A stretch of 64,000 bases of DNA from Prolixibacter sp. NT017 (GCF_009617875.1 NZ_BLAV01000001.1:62001-126000); one strand, 5' to 3'. Counted from the stretch's first letter, positions 26,906 to 36,731 are shown. Notes: generated by a model from the letters alone, not told the origin. A program made the numbers and translations.

Positions 26906-28636
26906 ATGAAGAAAATATCATTGTTGGCAGCCATTATTCTGATGTTGGCATCATGTGCTCCTAAGCCTGAGTTGCGTCATCAGGATAAGGTGCAGCAAAA
27001 AATGCTGGAGCGGATCGGTCAAATGCCCGATTTGCCTTCTCCTTATAAAATGCTTGACTGGAAAGCGAAAGCCAGAGGGTTTGACAAACTGGTTTTTGAT
27101 TCTACTCAAACCGGTGATTACTGGCCGCTCATCTGGACGGATAATTCGCAGAAAAACTTTCCGCAGAAAACATTCGGAATTTATACAGCCATTGGCGACG
27201 TTCGCCAGGGACCGGATCATCACAACGGAATTTTCCATGAGTCACTCACGACGATGGGGGCAGTACTCGGAGCTACCCTGATGGGCATTGATAAATCAAA
27301 TCAGGATGGCAAGGATTATGTGAACATGCTTCGGAATTATTTCAACAAGGATACCGGATGGGATATTATGATGAACAATACCTGTCCCGATGTGGCTTTG
27401 TTAGGAGGTGGTTACGGCCGCGACTGGTGGTACGATGTTTTTCCGAATGTCATCTACTACGGAATCATGAATTTCTATCCGAATGAGGAAAATGCTACTC
27501 CGCTGCTTCGGTCTATTGCCGATAAATTTTTGGCTGCCGATTCCGTGTTGAATGGTAACTATCATCATTCGTTTTTTAACTACGGAAAACTGGAACCGAA
27601 GGACAGCCAGATTTGCCCTCAGCAGGATGCAGCAGCTGGACACGCATACGTATTATATGCGGCGTATAAGAAGTTCGGTGATAAGCGTTACCTCGAAGGC
27701 GCTAAATCGGCTTTGGATGCATTGCTCAGTCAAAAGGACAATACGTTCTATGAGATACTGATGCCTTTCGGAGCTTATGTGGCTGCCCGTTTGAATGCCG
27801 AAGAAGGCACTCATTATGATTTCACCAAAATCATGAAATGGACCTTTAACGGCGATGCTAAATGCCGGAGAGGTTGGGGCGTTTTAGCTGATAACTGGAA
27901 TGGTTTCGACGTTTCGGGACTGGTTGGCAGTACTTACGACAACGGCGGATATGCTTTCCTGATGAACACCTTTGATGTAGCCTGGGCTTTGGTACCAATG
28001 GTTCGTTATGATCCTTCCTGGTCGAAAGTTGTTGGCAAGTGGATGCTGAATGCAGCCAATGCAGCTCACCTGTTTTATCCATATGAAATTCCGGATGATC
28101 ACCAGACGATTCCACAGTTGAAGTCGGTCACCAAAGGAGTGATTGCTTACGAAGGCCTGACTAAAAAATCAGCTTATGAGCAGTTTGCCGATATCAAAGC
28201 TCCGGTAGCGCAGGGTGACGGCCCCAATTGGGTGAAAGGTAAGAATCCCTGGGTGAGCCAGTTCAGCGTTTATGGAAGTGCTCAGGCGGGGGTTTTCGGT
28301 AGCATCATCGATACCACCAATGTGAAAGGAGTTCTTCAGCTCAATCTGCTTGCCTGCGATTTCTATCGTGATAAAGCGTATCCTACTTACCTGTACAGCA
28401 ATCCTTACAAGGAGGCAGAAGCCATCAAAATTGATTGCGGTTCGGCTCCTGTTGATTTGTACAATGCGTTAACACATAGTTTTATTCGAAAAAATGTAAC
28501 CGGAGAAACCGAGTTTACACTGGAACCGAATGACGTAGCGATGCTGGTATTGGTTCCGGCAAACGGAACGCCAAAGTATGTTGGGAACAAGTTATTGGTG
28601 AATAATGTAGTGGTAGATTACGCCATTGCACAGTAA
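26906..28636 (+). CDS. PUL lipoprotein with helical-barrel enzyme features, family not recognised
   Basis: A 576-residue lipoprotein (lipobox LASC, C17). I do not recognise the family. The central part (about 120-440) is rich in paired helices and aromatic-acidic motifs such as GGYGRDWWYDVFPN, QDAAAGHAYVLYAAYKKFGDKRYLEGA and GSTYDNGGYAFLMNTFDVAWAL. These are typical of (alpha/alpha)-barrel sugar-cleaving enzymes, including GH88/GH105-like and lyase-like folds. A C-terminal beta-sandwich (about 480-576) follows. It ends the PUL operon, before a strong terminator. The lipid anchor places it in the periplasm or on the cell surface. Confidence 0.7.
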   Translation: MKKISLLAAIILMLASCAPKPELRHQDKVQQKMLERIGQMPDLPSPYKMLDWKAKARGFDKLVFDSTQTGDYWPLIWTDNSQKNFPQKTFGIYTAIGDVRQGPDHHNGIFHESLTTMGAVLGATLMGIDKSNQDGKDYVNMLRNYFNKDTGWDIMMNNTCPDVALLGGGYGRDWWYDVFPNVIYYGIMNFYPNEENATPLLRSIADKFLAADSVLNGNYHHSFFNYGKLEPKDSQICPQQDAAAGHAYVLYAAYKKFGDKRYLEGAKSALDALLSQKDNTFYEILMPFGAYVAARLNAEEGTHYDFTKIMKWTFNGDAKCRRGWGVLADNWNGFDVSGLVGSTYDNGGYAFLMNTFDVAWALVPMVRYDPSWSKVVGKWMLNAANAAHLFYPYEIPDDHQTIPQLKSVTKGVIAYEGLTKKSAYEQFADIKAPVAQGDGPNWVKGKNPWVSQFSVYGSAQAGVFGSIIDTTNVKGVLQLNLLACDFYRDKAYPTYLYSNPYKEAEAIKIDCGSAPVDLYNALTHSFIRKNVTGETEFTLEPNDVAMLVLVPANGTPKYVGNKLLVNNVVVDYAIAQ

Positions 28637-28672
28637 GAAACAGTTTTTTTTATTATAGTTTGGGTCAAATTG

Positions 28673-28710
28673 AAAACGCGCCGCAGGTTCTGCCTGTTTG
28701 GCGCGTTTTT
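28673..28710 (+). terminator. Intrinsic terminator at the end of the PUL
   Basis: A 10-bp perfect stem, AAAACGCGCC (28673-28682) and GGCGCGTTTT (28700-28709), leads into GTGTTTTT. It closes the PUL operon 37 bp after the last stop and precedes array B. Confidence 0.85.
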
Positions 28711-28738
28711 GTGTTTTTAGCGTCTTCTTTCAGGGTGC

Positions 28739-29100
28739 AACATCCTACCCCGGAGATAGAATCTTCTACCCTTAGGGGGCCGACTTCCTACCTTTGGGGT
28801 AGGCTTTTCTATGTTTAAGGTAGACTTTTCCTGTTTCGGGGTGCGGCATCCTACCCCTGAGATAGAATTTCCTACCCTTAGGGGTTCAACTTCCTACCTT
28901 TGGGGTAGGCTTTTCTATGTTTAAGGTAGACTTTTCCTGTTCCGGGGTACGACATCCTACCCCTGAGATAGAATCTTCTACCCTTAGGGGTCCAACTTCC
29001 TACCTTTGGGGTAGGCTTTTCTATGTTTAAGGTAGACTTTTCCTGTTCCGGGGTGCAACATCCTACCTCTGAGGTGGAATCTTCTGTCTCAAAGGTTCAA
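28739..29100. repeat. Array B: 106-bp repeat of five ~21-bp palindromic units
   Basis: A 106-bp block begins at 28741, 28847, 28953 and 29059 (anchor CATCCTACC), giving three full copies and a decaying fourth. Each block holds five subunits with anchors 20-22 bp apart (CTA at 28745, 28766, 28788, 28809; CTG at 28831; next CTA at 28851). Several subunits are palindromic: CCTACCTTTGGGGTAGG, CCCTTAGGGG and CTATGTTTAAGGTAG. The array fills the gap between the PUL terminator and the convergent LytTR gene. Frames crossing it are not genes. Confidence 0.88.
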
Positions 29101-29108
29101 TCACGATT

Positions 29109-29879
29109 TTATCTATCCAGCCAATTCCGGAAGAAGCGGGCACGCTCGCGGCTGACAATGATTTTCTCTTCCGACTCAGGTTTGGTCTTCACGACGAGTT
29201 TGCCGTTAAACCAGTTGTTCACCCGGCTCACCGCATCGATGTTGATGATGAACTGCCGGTTGGCCCGGAAAAATTGCTCGGGGTCGAGTTGCTTTTCCAG
29301 TTTGTCCAGCGGATGGTCGACCACATGATTAACTTCCTGAAAAGTGGTGGCCGTCGTAGTTTTTTGCGAGCTGTAGAAAAAGGCAATGTCGTTCACATTA
29401 ATTTTTACAAATCCGTCGGCAGTGGGAATTGCCATCCGGGTACGGTATTTCTTCTGTCCGCTGAGTAGTGCTTCCGCCAGTTCTTTGTAGTCGGAGCCCA
29501 GTAGCTCGGTTGCTTTTACCTGTTTTTGCATGGCATCCAGTTTCTCGATGCTCTTTCCGAGCATGGCCGGCTCAATGGGTTTCAGCAGGTAGTCAACGCT
29601 GTTGACCCGGAACGCCTGAATGGCGTATTCGTCGTAAGAGGTGACGAAAATGACGAAGGACTGTGGCTGAACAGCATCGAATATCTCGAAACAGATACCG
29701 TCGGAAAGTTGAATGTCGGAAAAAATAAGATCGGGATTGGGATGTGTTTTGAGCCAATCGACAGAATCGCGCACGCTGTCCAAACAGGCAACAATATGCC
29801 AGTCGGGCCGGATGTTGCTGATCAAATCAGTCATCATCCGCTGCGTGGGTAATTCATCTTCAATAATCAACACATTCAT
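29109..29879 (-). CDS. LytTR-family response regulator
   Basis: A 256-residue protein with a receiver domain (phosphoacceptor D55 in FSDIQLSDG, conserved K in LLKPIE) and a C-terminal LytTR DNA-binding domain (about 150-256, with FFRANRQFIIN). It forms a pair with the LytS-type kinase 12 bp upstream. Targets are unknown. Its position downstream of the RND operon on the same strand suggests, without proof, a link to envelope stress or efflux control. Confidence 0.93.
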   Translation of the reverse strand: MNVLIIEDELPTQRMMTDLISNIRPDWHIVACLDSVRDSVDWLKTHPNPDLIFSDIQLSDGICFEIFDAVQPQSFVIFVTSYDEYAIQAFRVNSVDYLLKPIEPAMLGKSIEKLDAMQKQVKATELLGSDYKELAEALLSGQKKYRTRMAIPTADGFVKINVNDIAFFYSSQKTTTATTFQEVNHVVDHPLDKLEKQLDPEQFFRANRQFIINIDAVSRVNNWFNGKLVVKTKPESEEKIIVSRERARFFRNWLDR

Positions 29880-29891
29880 GACCTTGCAAAT

Positions 29892-30914
29892 TTAATCGAG
29901 AAGCGGGATTTGAACAGTGAATTCTGTTTCCGTTTCCGTGATTTTTATGGTTTTTCCGGATAACAGTCGGTAACGGTCCGACAAGTTATTCAGGCCGGTA
30001 CCCGAGCTGAATGTCGTTGTTTTTTCCTGTCGGTTGTTACGGACTTCCAGCGTCATCGTTTCAGCATCTGTTTTCAGCCAAATGTGCAGCGGCTCTTTTT
30101 CCGTCGCCCGGTTATGTTTGATGGCGTTTTCCACCAGAATCTGTAAAGTCAATGGAGGAATACGCAATTTTAACAGTTCCGGTTCCACCTGATTGTCCAG
30201 TGAAATAGCTTCTCCCAACCTTATTTTATGCAGGAAAATGAATTTTTCGGTAAACTGAAGTTCCTTTTCCAGTGAAACCGTTTCGTCGTCGCGGCGTTGC
30301 AGGACATATCGGTATACATCGGCCATTTTTCGGGCAAATTCCTGCGCTTTATCCGGGTTATAGTGAATCTCTGAAATCAGGACACTCAGGCTGTTAAACA
30401 GGAAGTGTGGGTTCATCTGGTTTTGAAGGACCCGGTATTCCGATTTCAGTTTTTCCTGCTTTAGCTTTTCGTTCTCGATCAACGAATTCCGCCAGTTGGA
30501 GAAAAAACTCCGTAGGAATAAGATACTGTTGAAAATGAGTACGAAAATGGCTCCGAAAACATAGGTCAGAATAATCCCGCGGAAGTGCACTTCGGGATTG
30601 CAAGTGTTATTCGGGATGGCCCTAAACAACGCAAAACCAACTATGGCCGTCCACAATAAGCTTAGCGAAACCTGTTTCAGCACCCGGGGCATCACCCGGA
30701 AGAACCAGGGCGTTTTCTTGTCCAGATATCGGTTGATCTGGATGTTGCCTTCACTCAATAAGTTGAACCCAATGATAGCCAGGATGTATGGGTACGAGTC
30801 GTTAAGCGGGTTTTGCGTGGGGGTTAAAATGAAATTGACAAACTGAAGGGTAAGGAGGGCCAGCAGGGACACGATGCCCAGACGGATTAGTGTGAAGCGA
30901 AATTTGTTCGACAT
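29892..30914 (-). CDS. LytS-type sensor histidine kinase
   Basis: A 340-residue membrane kinase; I choose ATG 30914 because it directly precedes the first membrane segment. Four hydrophobic segments occupy about 10-145. The His_kinase domain follows, with H170 in NQMNPHFLFNSL, then a HATPase domain with LVENAIKHN. Such 2TM-5TM-LytS-like kinases phosphorylate LytTR regulators. A near-match to the Bacteroidota -7 element (TATATTTC, minus strand, 30942-30949) lies 28 nt upstream, so the pair may have its own promoter. Confidence 0.9.
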   Translation of the reverse strand: MSNKFRFTLIRLGIVSLLALLTLQFVNFILTPTQNPLNDSYPYILAIIGFNLLSEGNIQINRYLDKKTPWFFRVMPRVLKQVSLSLLWTAIVGFALFRAIPNNTCNPEVHFRGIILTYVFGAIFVLIFNSILFLRSFFSNWRNSLIENEKLKQEKLKSEYRVLQNQMNPHFLFNSLSVLISEIHYNPDKAQEFARKMADVYRYVLQRRDDETVSLEKELQFTEKFIFLHKIRLGEAISLDNQVEPELLKLRIPPLTLQILVENAIKHNRATEKEPLHIWLKTDAETMTLEVRNNRQEKTTTFSSGTGLNNLSDRYRLLSGKTIKITETETEFTVQIPLLD

Positions 30915-31034
30915 GATGCCTTCCTTTTTATCTCCTATCCCGAAATATAGCATAATTCTTTACATCACTAACATTAATGGATACGATTCCCTCCAGTCTA
31001 TCAATTTCTCATCTCAGGTTACAAAAATCTATTC

Positions 31035-32480
31035 TTACTTTTTGGCTGTATCATTTACAGGGACCAGTTTACCAATGGTCTTCAGGTACTGTGTAACACT
31101 CAGTTTTACATTCGATTTGGCATCGATGTTATCGCTTAAGGCCTTTTCCCACTGCGCCTGACCTTCCAGGTAATTGGCCAGTGTTTCCATGCCCACTTCG
31201 TAATTATCCTTACTCTCCTTCAGGTTCTCTTTGGCCTGTTCCAAAGCTTTTTCGGTGAGGTTTAGCCGTGTCAAAGCATCTTTCAGGCTGAACCGGGCTT
31301 TGGCAATCTGGAGTGTCATCTTTTCAGTGACGTCCTGCAGATCGGTTTTTTGCATTTCTTGTTCTGCCTCTGCCGCTTTGATTTTATTGCGTCCTTCACC
31401 CCAGTTGAAAATAGGGATCTTGAGCGAAGCCATGGCCGTGAAAGCGGTGCCGGAATAGGTTGAACCGTTTATCTTAGGCCCTTCCAGGTAATTGTAGCCG
31501 GCCGATGCTCCCAGCTGTGGAAGAAAATCAGCACGTGTCAGTCCGACTTGTTGCTGTTTCAGTTCGACCTGCTTCTTCACGATTTGCCAGTCGGGGCGGT
31601 TTTGTGGATTCTCATCTTCCGGGTTGGTCGAGGGAATAACCCCAATGGTCAGACTGTCGGCTGCTGTCACTGATGTATTCAGCGGTAACCCGATGATGCG
31701 ACACAGATTCATGCGCGCCAGTTCTCGCCCGTTCTCCGCTTTCTGAACCATCAATACCGCTTCGTTTCGTTTTACTTCTGCTTTCAGCAAGTCGTTGCGC
31801 GAACTCATGCCGGTATCGTAACTGTTTTGCAAAATATTGACCAGTTCGTCGAGCATCTTTTTGTACTCTTTGGCTGCCTTCACTTTATCTTTCAGCGTAA
31901 GGTAAGTCCAGTAAGCCTGGTCACTTTCGTAGATGACGTTTGATTGCTGCAACCGGATATTGGCGTTGGCTATCTCTTCTGCCACTCCGGCCATTTCGTT
32001 GGCCTTGCGGATTTTTCCGCCCATGTAAATGGGTTGTTCGAGTTTCACTCCGGCCAATGCCACACCTTTGAGCCCGATTTCCAGGTTGACGTCGGGCATG
32101 AAGGCATACATGTTAAATACCGGATTTCCATCGGAACCGATGACCGGTTGCCCTGTGGACGGATTGACCATTACGTTGGGCTGTAACTGCCCGCTGGCAT
32201 CCGGCTTGTAGGTCGGCAGGTAGCCTCCATCGATCGTGTAATCGATGGTCTTTGGCGTATAGAGAAACGTTCCGGTAGCCGATAATTTCGGGAAATAATT
32301 GGCCCGGTAAGCCTTCTTGTCATACGTGGCTTTCTCTTTCTGTGTGTTGGCCTTGCTAATCTGTTTGCTATACTCCAGCGCCATCTCGCGGCATTTGTCC
32401 CGGTTGAGGGATAGCTGGGCATGAGCAACCGTTGCAGATGCAAGGAATATGAGAATGAATATATGAATTCGTTGTATCAT
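31035..32480 (-). CDS. TolC-like outer-membrane efflux protein
   Basis: A 481-residue exported protein with a signal peptide ending at AHAQ and two internally similar helical repeats (for example LRIQQSNVIYESDQAYWTYLTLKDK and the matching second-half AKARFSLKDALTRLNLTEKA). It is the outer-membrane duct of a tripartite pump. It is the last gene of a three-gene operon with the RND pump (6 bp gap) and adaptor. Confidence 0.93.
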   Translation of the reverse strand: MIQRIHIFILIFLASATVAHAQLSLNRDKCREMALEYSKQISKANTQKEKATYDKKAYRANYFPKLSATGTFLYTPKTIDYTIDGGYLPTYKPDASGQLQPNVMVNPSTGQPVIGSDGNPVFNMYAFMPDVNLEIGLKGVALAGVKLEQPIYMGGKIRKANEMAGVAEEIANANIRLQQSNVIYESDQAYWTYLTLKDKVKAAKEYKKMLDELVNILQNSYDTGMSSRNDLLKAEVKRNEAVLMVQKAENGRELARMNLCRIIGLPLNTSVTAADSLTIGVIPSTNPEDENPQNRPDWQIVKKQVELKQQQVGLTRADFLPQLGASAGYNYLEGPKINGSTYSGTAFTAMASLKIPIFNWGEGRNKIKAAEAEQEMQKTDLQDVTEKMTLQIAKARFSLKDALTRLNLTEKALEQAKENLKESKDNYEVGMETLANYLEGQAQWEKALSDNIDAKSNVKLSVTQYLKTIGKLVPVNDTAKK

Positions 32481-32486
32481 GGTTGA

Positions 32487-35400
32487 TTACTTTTTAGATG
32501 CTTCCCGTTTAGGATGATGGATGTGAAAGAAAAGTGAATAAAGCACCGGTATAAAAATCAGTGTGATGAGCGTTCCGACCAGCAAGCCGGCCATGATGGT
32601 GACCGCCAGCGAGCCGAACATATCATCAGGTAGCAGCGGAATCATACCCAGAATGGTGGTTAAGGAGGCCATCATTACCGGACGAAGCCTGGAAGCCGAT
32701 GAATCGATGATCGCCTGGTAGCGGTCTTTCCCCGATTCGATTTGCAGGCCTATCTCCTCAATGAGCACCACTCCGTTTTTAATCATCATACCAATTAATC
32801 CCAGTGCACCGACGATGGCGACAAAGCCGAACTCTTTTCCCGAAAGGAGCATACCAGAAACAATCCCAATGGTAGCCAACGGCAGACTGAGCAGGATGAT
32901 AGCTGGTTTTTTGAAATCCCTGAACAGGGCAATCAGGATACCAATCATCAGGATAATTGCCATGGGCAAATGCATGAACAGATACTTCTGCGATTCGCTG
33001 CTGGCTTCATATTCGCCCTGCCATTCCAGATGGTAACCTTCGGGCAGTTTGATAGCTTCGATTTTGTTTTTGATATTCTGGCGCACCTCTTCCGGCGAAT
33101 GCCCGGGGACGTTATTGCATTGTGCCTTGATAGCCCGCTCACCGTTGTGTCTCCGGACAACCGGTTCTTCCCATTGTGGCGAAATGCCTTTGGTCGCCTG
33201 ATTGAGCGGCTTGCTACCCAGTGCTTTCTCCAGCAGGTCGGCTTTCGTCGTCTGACCGGTCAACAAGCCTCGTAGCTCCTGCGGACTGATATTCCCGGTC
33301 GTAGGAGTCAGACTCCATACCGGAATATTGTCCAGTTTCTGAACCGGTTTTCCTTCAGCGTTGGTGCTTTTCAGGTAGATGGGAAGCGTGTGCGTTCCTT
33401 CGTGATACTTTCCAACCGGCAAACCATCGGTTGCAGCCAGCAGTGCCAGACTGACATCGCTTCGGGACAAACCTGCCTGACGGGCCAGCGGCTGGTAATA
33501 GTCCACCTTCAGGTATGGTGTCTCCGGCTCCCAATTATTGGTTACCAGTGTAGCCGTTGGTTCTGCTTTCATGATGTCTTCCGCCTTCTTCGCCAGCTTT
33601 TTCAATACAGCCGGGTCCGGACCGGTGAACAGCGCCTCGATCGGAAATTCCTTGTACATCAGGTTGTACCGCTTCATACGGACGTATGCCTGCGGATAAT
33701 GGGCTGTCAGATATTTCTGCAACGTATCCATTTTCTCTTTCAGCACATCAGGGCTGGTGAAATCGACGATGAGCTCTCCGTAATTCTGCGATGGCTGAGC
33801 GATGGAGCGCACCAGGTTATAACGGGCTGGTGTTCCACCCAGACTGGTGGTTACATGCGTTACCTCTGGTTGTTTCATCAGGTACTCTTCCATGCTTTTC
33901 AGGTCACTGTTCACCTGCTCGATGCGGGTGCCACCATGAGCGCGATACTCGATGTAAAGCTGATTGTAGCTCAAATCGGGGAAGAATCCCTGTTTGACGT
34001 ACCGATACGAAAATCCGGTGATGAGCAGTAAAACAACAGTTGCTCCAATGGTCAGTGCACGGTGATACAGGAGGAAGTTCAACGTCTTCCTGAAAAAGTC
34101 ATATATCTTGCCTTCGTGTGCACCTTTGCCGTTGCTTTTAATTTTCGACTTCTTGAACCGCTTATCAGCGATGATCGGGATATGTGTTAGTGCGAGAACC
34201 CAACTCAGCAGCAACGATACGGCCAGTACGATGAACAGGTCGCGAACATATTCACCAGAGGTATCGGGCGAAAGGAAGATGGGTAAAAACGCAATGATGG
34301 CAATCAGTGTGGCTCCCAGCAGGGGCAATGCTGTTTTCTTCGCCGTATTTCGCAAGGCCTTCGACTTTTTGACGCCGTTTTGCAGGTCTACGAGGATTCC
34401 ATCTACTATCACAATCGCATTGTCGACCAGCATTCCCATGGCAACAATCAGCGATGCCAGAGACACACGCTGCAACGTTCCGTTGAAGAAGTTGAGGAAC
34501 AGGAACGACCCCAGGATGGTAATGATAAGACCGCTACCGATGAGGATACCGCTTCGCAGGCCCATGGTAATCATCAGGATGACAATTACAATCAGTACCG
34601 ATTCGAGCAGGTTGACCATGAAGCCTTTGATGGCATCTTCTACCTTATCGGGCTGGAAGAAAACTTTGTGAAAGCTGATGCCGGCCGGAATGCGCGATTG
34701 CTGCAGTTCGGCCAGCTTGGCATCGATTTTTTTTCCAAGATTGATGATATTTCCGCCTTTTTCCATCGAAAAGGCGATTCCCAGCGCTTTCTGTCCGTCG
34801 TAACGCATTAGTTGACGGTAGGGTTCCTGGTACCCACGGGTCACCGTAGCCACATCTTTCAACCGGATTTGGTCGGATTCGTGCCCCTGAATCAGCAGGT
34901 TTTTAATATCGTCGATGCTTTTGTAGGTGTCGTTCACCGCCACCCGGAGACGTTTGCTACCGGCATTGAACTCGCCGGCATAAACGGTTTTATTCTGACT
35001 GTTCAACGTGTTTAGAATCTCAGCAGGATGAACGCCCAGGTTGGCCATTCGGTTTTCTTTGAATTCCACGTTGATGCAAGGATTCCGTTCTCCGTAAATC
35101 TGTACCCGGCTGACACCCGGAATATTCTGTACCTCGCGTTTCACGAGATCGGCGTAGTCTGACATTTTCTCGTAGCTGTAGCCATCGGCAGTCATGGCGT
35201 AGAACATGCCATACACGTCGCCGAAGTCGTCGACAACGATGGATTGCTGCGCTTCACTTGGCAAAGAAGCCTGGACATCGTGTACCTTACGGCGAAGGAT
35301 GTCCCATTTTTCTTCCAGCTCATTTGCTTTTGTCGTGCTTTTCAGATCGACTTTTATCTCGGAGTAGTTGTCCAGCGACCGGGAGTCGATGCTTTTGATG

Positions 35401-35627
35401 TCTCCCATCGAGCGAATGGCTTTCTCCAGTTTATCGGTTACCTGAAGTTCAACTTCATGGGCCGATGCTCCCGGGTAAACGGTTACCACCAGGGCCTGCT
35501 TTACTTTGATTTCCGGGTCTTCCAGCTTGCTCATCTTGAAAAATGAGTAAGCCCCTCCGGCAATCAGGACGAAAAGCAGAAAATAAACCAGTGGCTTATT
35601 TTTAAATGCGCTTTCAGTCAAATTCAT
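32487..35627 (-). CDS. RND-family efflux pump, inner-membrane permease (AcrB-like)
   Basis: A 1046-residue protein with twelve transmembrane segments in the RND pattern and two large periplasmic loops. The helix 4 segment VAMGMLVDNAIVIVDG carries acidic residues of the proton relay. The sequence belongs to the hydrophobe/amphiphile group rather than heavy-metal pumps, as no metal motifs are seen; this is a soft call. Its ATG shares one base with the adaptor stop (TAATG), so the two are translationally coupled. Confidence 0.93.
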   Translation of the reverse strand: MNLTESAFKNKPLVYFLLFVLIAGGAYSFFKMSKLEDPEIKVKQALVVTVYPGASAHEVELQVTDKLEKAIRSMGDIKSIDSRSLDNYSEIKVDLKSTTKANELEEKWDILRRKVHDVQASLPSEAQQSIVVDDFGDVYGMFYAMTADGYSYEKMSDYADLVKREVQNIPGVSRVQIYGERNPCINVEFKENRMANLGVHPAEILNTLNSQNKTVYAGEFNAGSKRLRVAVNDTYKSIDDIKNLLIQGHESDQIRLKDVATVTRGYQEPYRQLMRYDGQKALGIAFSMEKGGNIINLGKKIDAKLAELQQSRIPAGISFHKVFFQPDKVEDAIKGFMVNLLESVLIVIVILMITMGLRSGILIGSGLIITILGSFLFLNFFNGTLQRVSLASLIVAMGMLVDNAIVIVDGILVDLQNGVKKSKALRNTAKKTALPLLGATLIAIIAFLPIFLSPDTSGEYVRDLFIVLAVSLLLSWVLALTHIPIIADKRFKKSKIKSNGKGAHEGKIYDFFRKTLNFLLYHRALTIGATVVLLLITGFSYRYVKQGFFPDLSYNQLYIEYRAHGGTRIEQVNSDLKSMEEYLMKQPEVTHVTTSLGGTPARYNLVRSIAQPSQNYGELIVDFTSPDVLKEKMDTLQKYLTAHYPQAYVRMKRYNLMYKEFPIEALFTGPDPAVLKKLAKKAEDIMKAEPTATLVTNNWEPETPYLKVDYYQPLARQAGLSRSDVSLALLAATDGLPVGKYHEGTHTLPIYLKSTNAEGKPVQKLDNIPVWSLTPTTGNISPQELRGLLTGQTTKADLLEKALGSKPLNQATKGISPQWEEPVVRRHNGERAIKAQCNNVPGHSPEEVRQNIKNKIEAIKLPEGYHLEWQGEYEASSESQKYLFMHLPMAIILMIGILIALFRDFKKPAIILLSLPLATIGIVSGMLLSGKEFGFVAIVGALGLIGMMIKNGVVLIEEIGLQIESGKDRYQAIIDSSASRLRPVMMASLTTILGMIPLLPDDMFGSLAVTIMAGLLVGTLITLIFIPVLYSLFFHIHHPKREASKK

Positions 35628-36706
35628 TATAACAGCCCTCCTACATTTGTTTTGCTAACCGGTGCCAATGGTTTTACTTTCTGTCCCTCTTTCAGCGAAT
35701 GCACGCCAGCTGTGACAATTAATTCACCCGCTTTTAATCCGGAAGAGATCTCCATCGTTCCATTGCTGCGAACAGACTGTGTGGTTACCTCGCGGGGTTC
35801 GATCTGATTTGTTTTCGGCGAATAAATCCAGACCATCGATTTTCCATTCCGGTCGAACACGGCGGTTACCGGAATGAATACCAAATCCTGGTTTCCTGTC
35901 AGGTAATTGATGGTTATATTGACATTCATTCCTGCCGCAACGTGAAGGTCTTTGGGCGGTTCCAAACGGAAGCGGGCCTGGTACAACTGGTTCATATTCG
36001 ATTTGGGGACAATCTCCAGCAATTTCAGCGGAATGGGCTGATTGGGATATACATCCACCGTACAGGAGAAGCCGGCAAATTGATTCTGCCGGATATAGTC
36101 GGTTGCCGGAATATCTGCATCTACTTCAAAATGTGAGGTGTTGAGGAAGGAAACAATCGGGTAGCCGGCATCGACTGTTTCGTGATTATCGTAGAATTTC
36201 TTCTGTACATACCCATCGAAAGGAGCAACGAGCCGCGTGTCGTTCAATGCATTGCGATCGGCATTTAGTTTTGCTGTGATTTGTTTTAAGCCGGAAATCG
36301 CTTTGTCGTAGTCGTTCGGCGTTACACTGTTGCGTTTGTACAACTCCTTCACCCGGTCGGCCTGCGCTTTAACCTGGTCGTACTTGGCCTGGCTGGCCGC
36401 CAGCTGAATTTTGTAATCGCGCGGATCGATTTGGGCAATCAGCTGACCTTTCTTCACAAACTGACCTTCCTGAACCGGAAAACGAAGAATCGGTCCGGCA
36501 ACGCGGAAAGCCAAATTAACTTCGGTGGCCGGTTTGATTTTTCCGGGATATTGAACGGATTGTACTTGCTGGCCCTGCATTACCGTATCTATTTTTACCG
36601 TTTGCATGGTTGCTTGCTCTTTCTTTTTTTCCTGGCATGCGCTGAAAAACAGGATTATTGCCATCAATAAACCTGTCGTCAGAAATCCTTTCGCTGAGGT
36701 TCTCAT
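35627..36706 (-). CDS. RND efflux periplasmic adaptor lipoprotein
   Basis: A 359-residue membrane-fusion protein with a lipobox near FFSAC, a barrel-sandwich domain (FPVQEGQFVKKGQLIAQIDPRDY), a short helical hairpin and a beta-barrel domain (FDGYVQKKFYDNHETVDAG). It bridges the RND permease and the TolC-like duct. It is the first gene of the operon. A TAATTTTG element lies 26-33 nt before the start codon. Confidence 0.94.
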   Translation of the reverse strand: MRTSAKGFLTTGLLMAIILFFSACQEKKKEQATMQTVKIDTVMQGQQVQSVQYPGKIKPATEVNLAFRVAGPILRFPVQEGQFVKKGQLIAQIDPRDYKIQLAASQAKYDQVKAQADRVKELYKRNSVTPNDYDKAISGLKQITAKLNADRNALNDTRLVAPFDGYVQKKFYDNHETVDAGYPIVSFLNTSHFEVDADIPATDYIRQNQFAGFSCTVDVYPNQPIPLKLLEIVPKSNMNQLYQARFRLEPPKDLHVAAGMNVNITINYLTGNQDLVFIPVTAVFDRNGKSMVWIYSPKTNQIEPREVTTQSVRSNGTMEISSGLKAGELIVTAGVHSLKEGQKVKPLAPVSKTNVGGLL

Positions 36707-36731
36707 TGCTATTTCACATTTTGATTTGCTG

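Noticed and set aside
29023..29328. 101-residue plus-strand ORF at the end of array B
   Set aside because: It runs from repeat DNA into the antisense of the response regulator gene.
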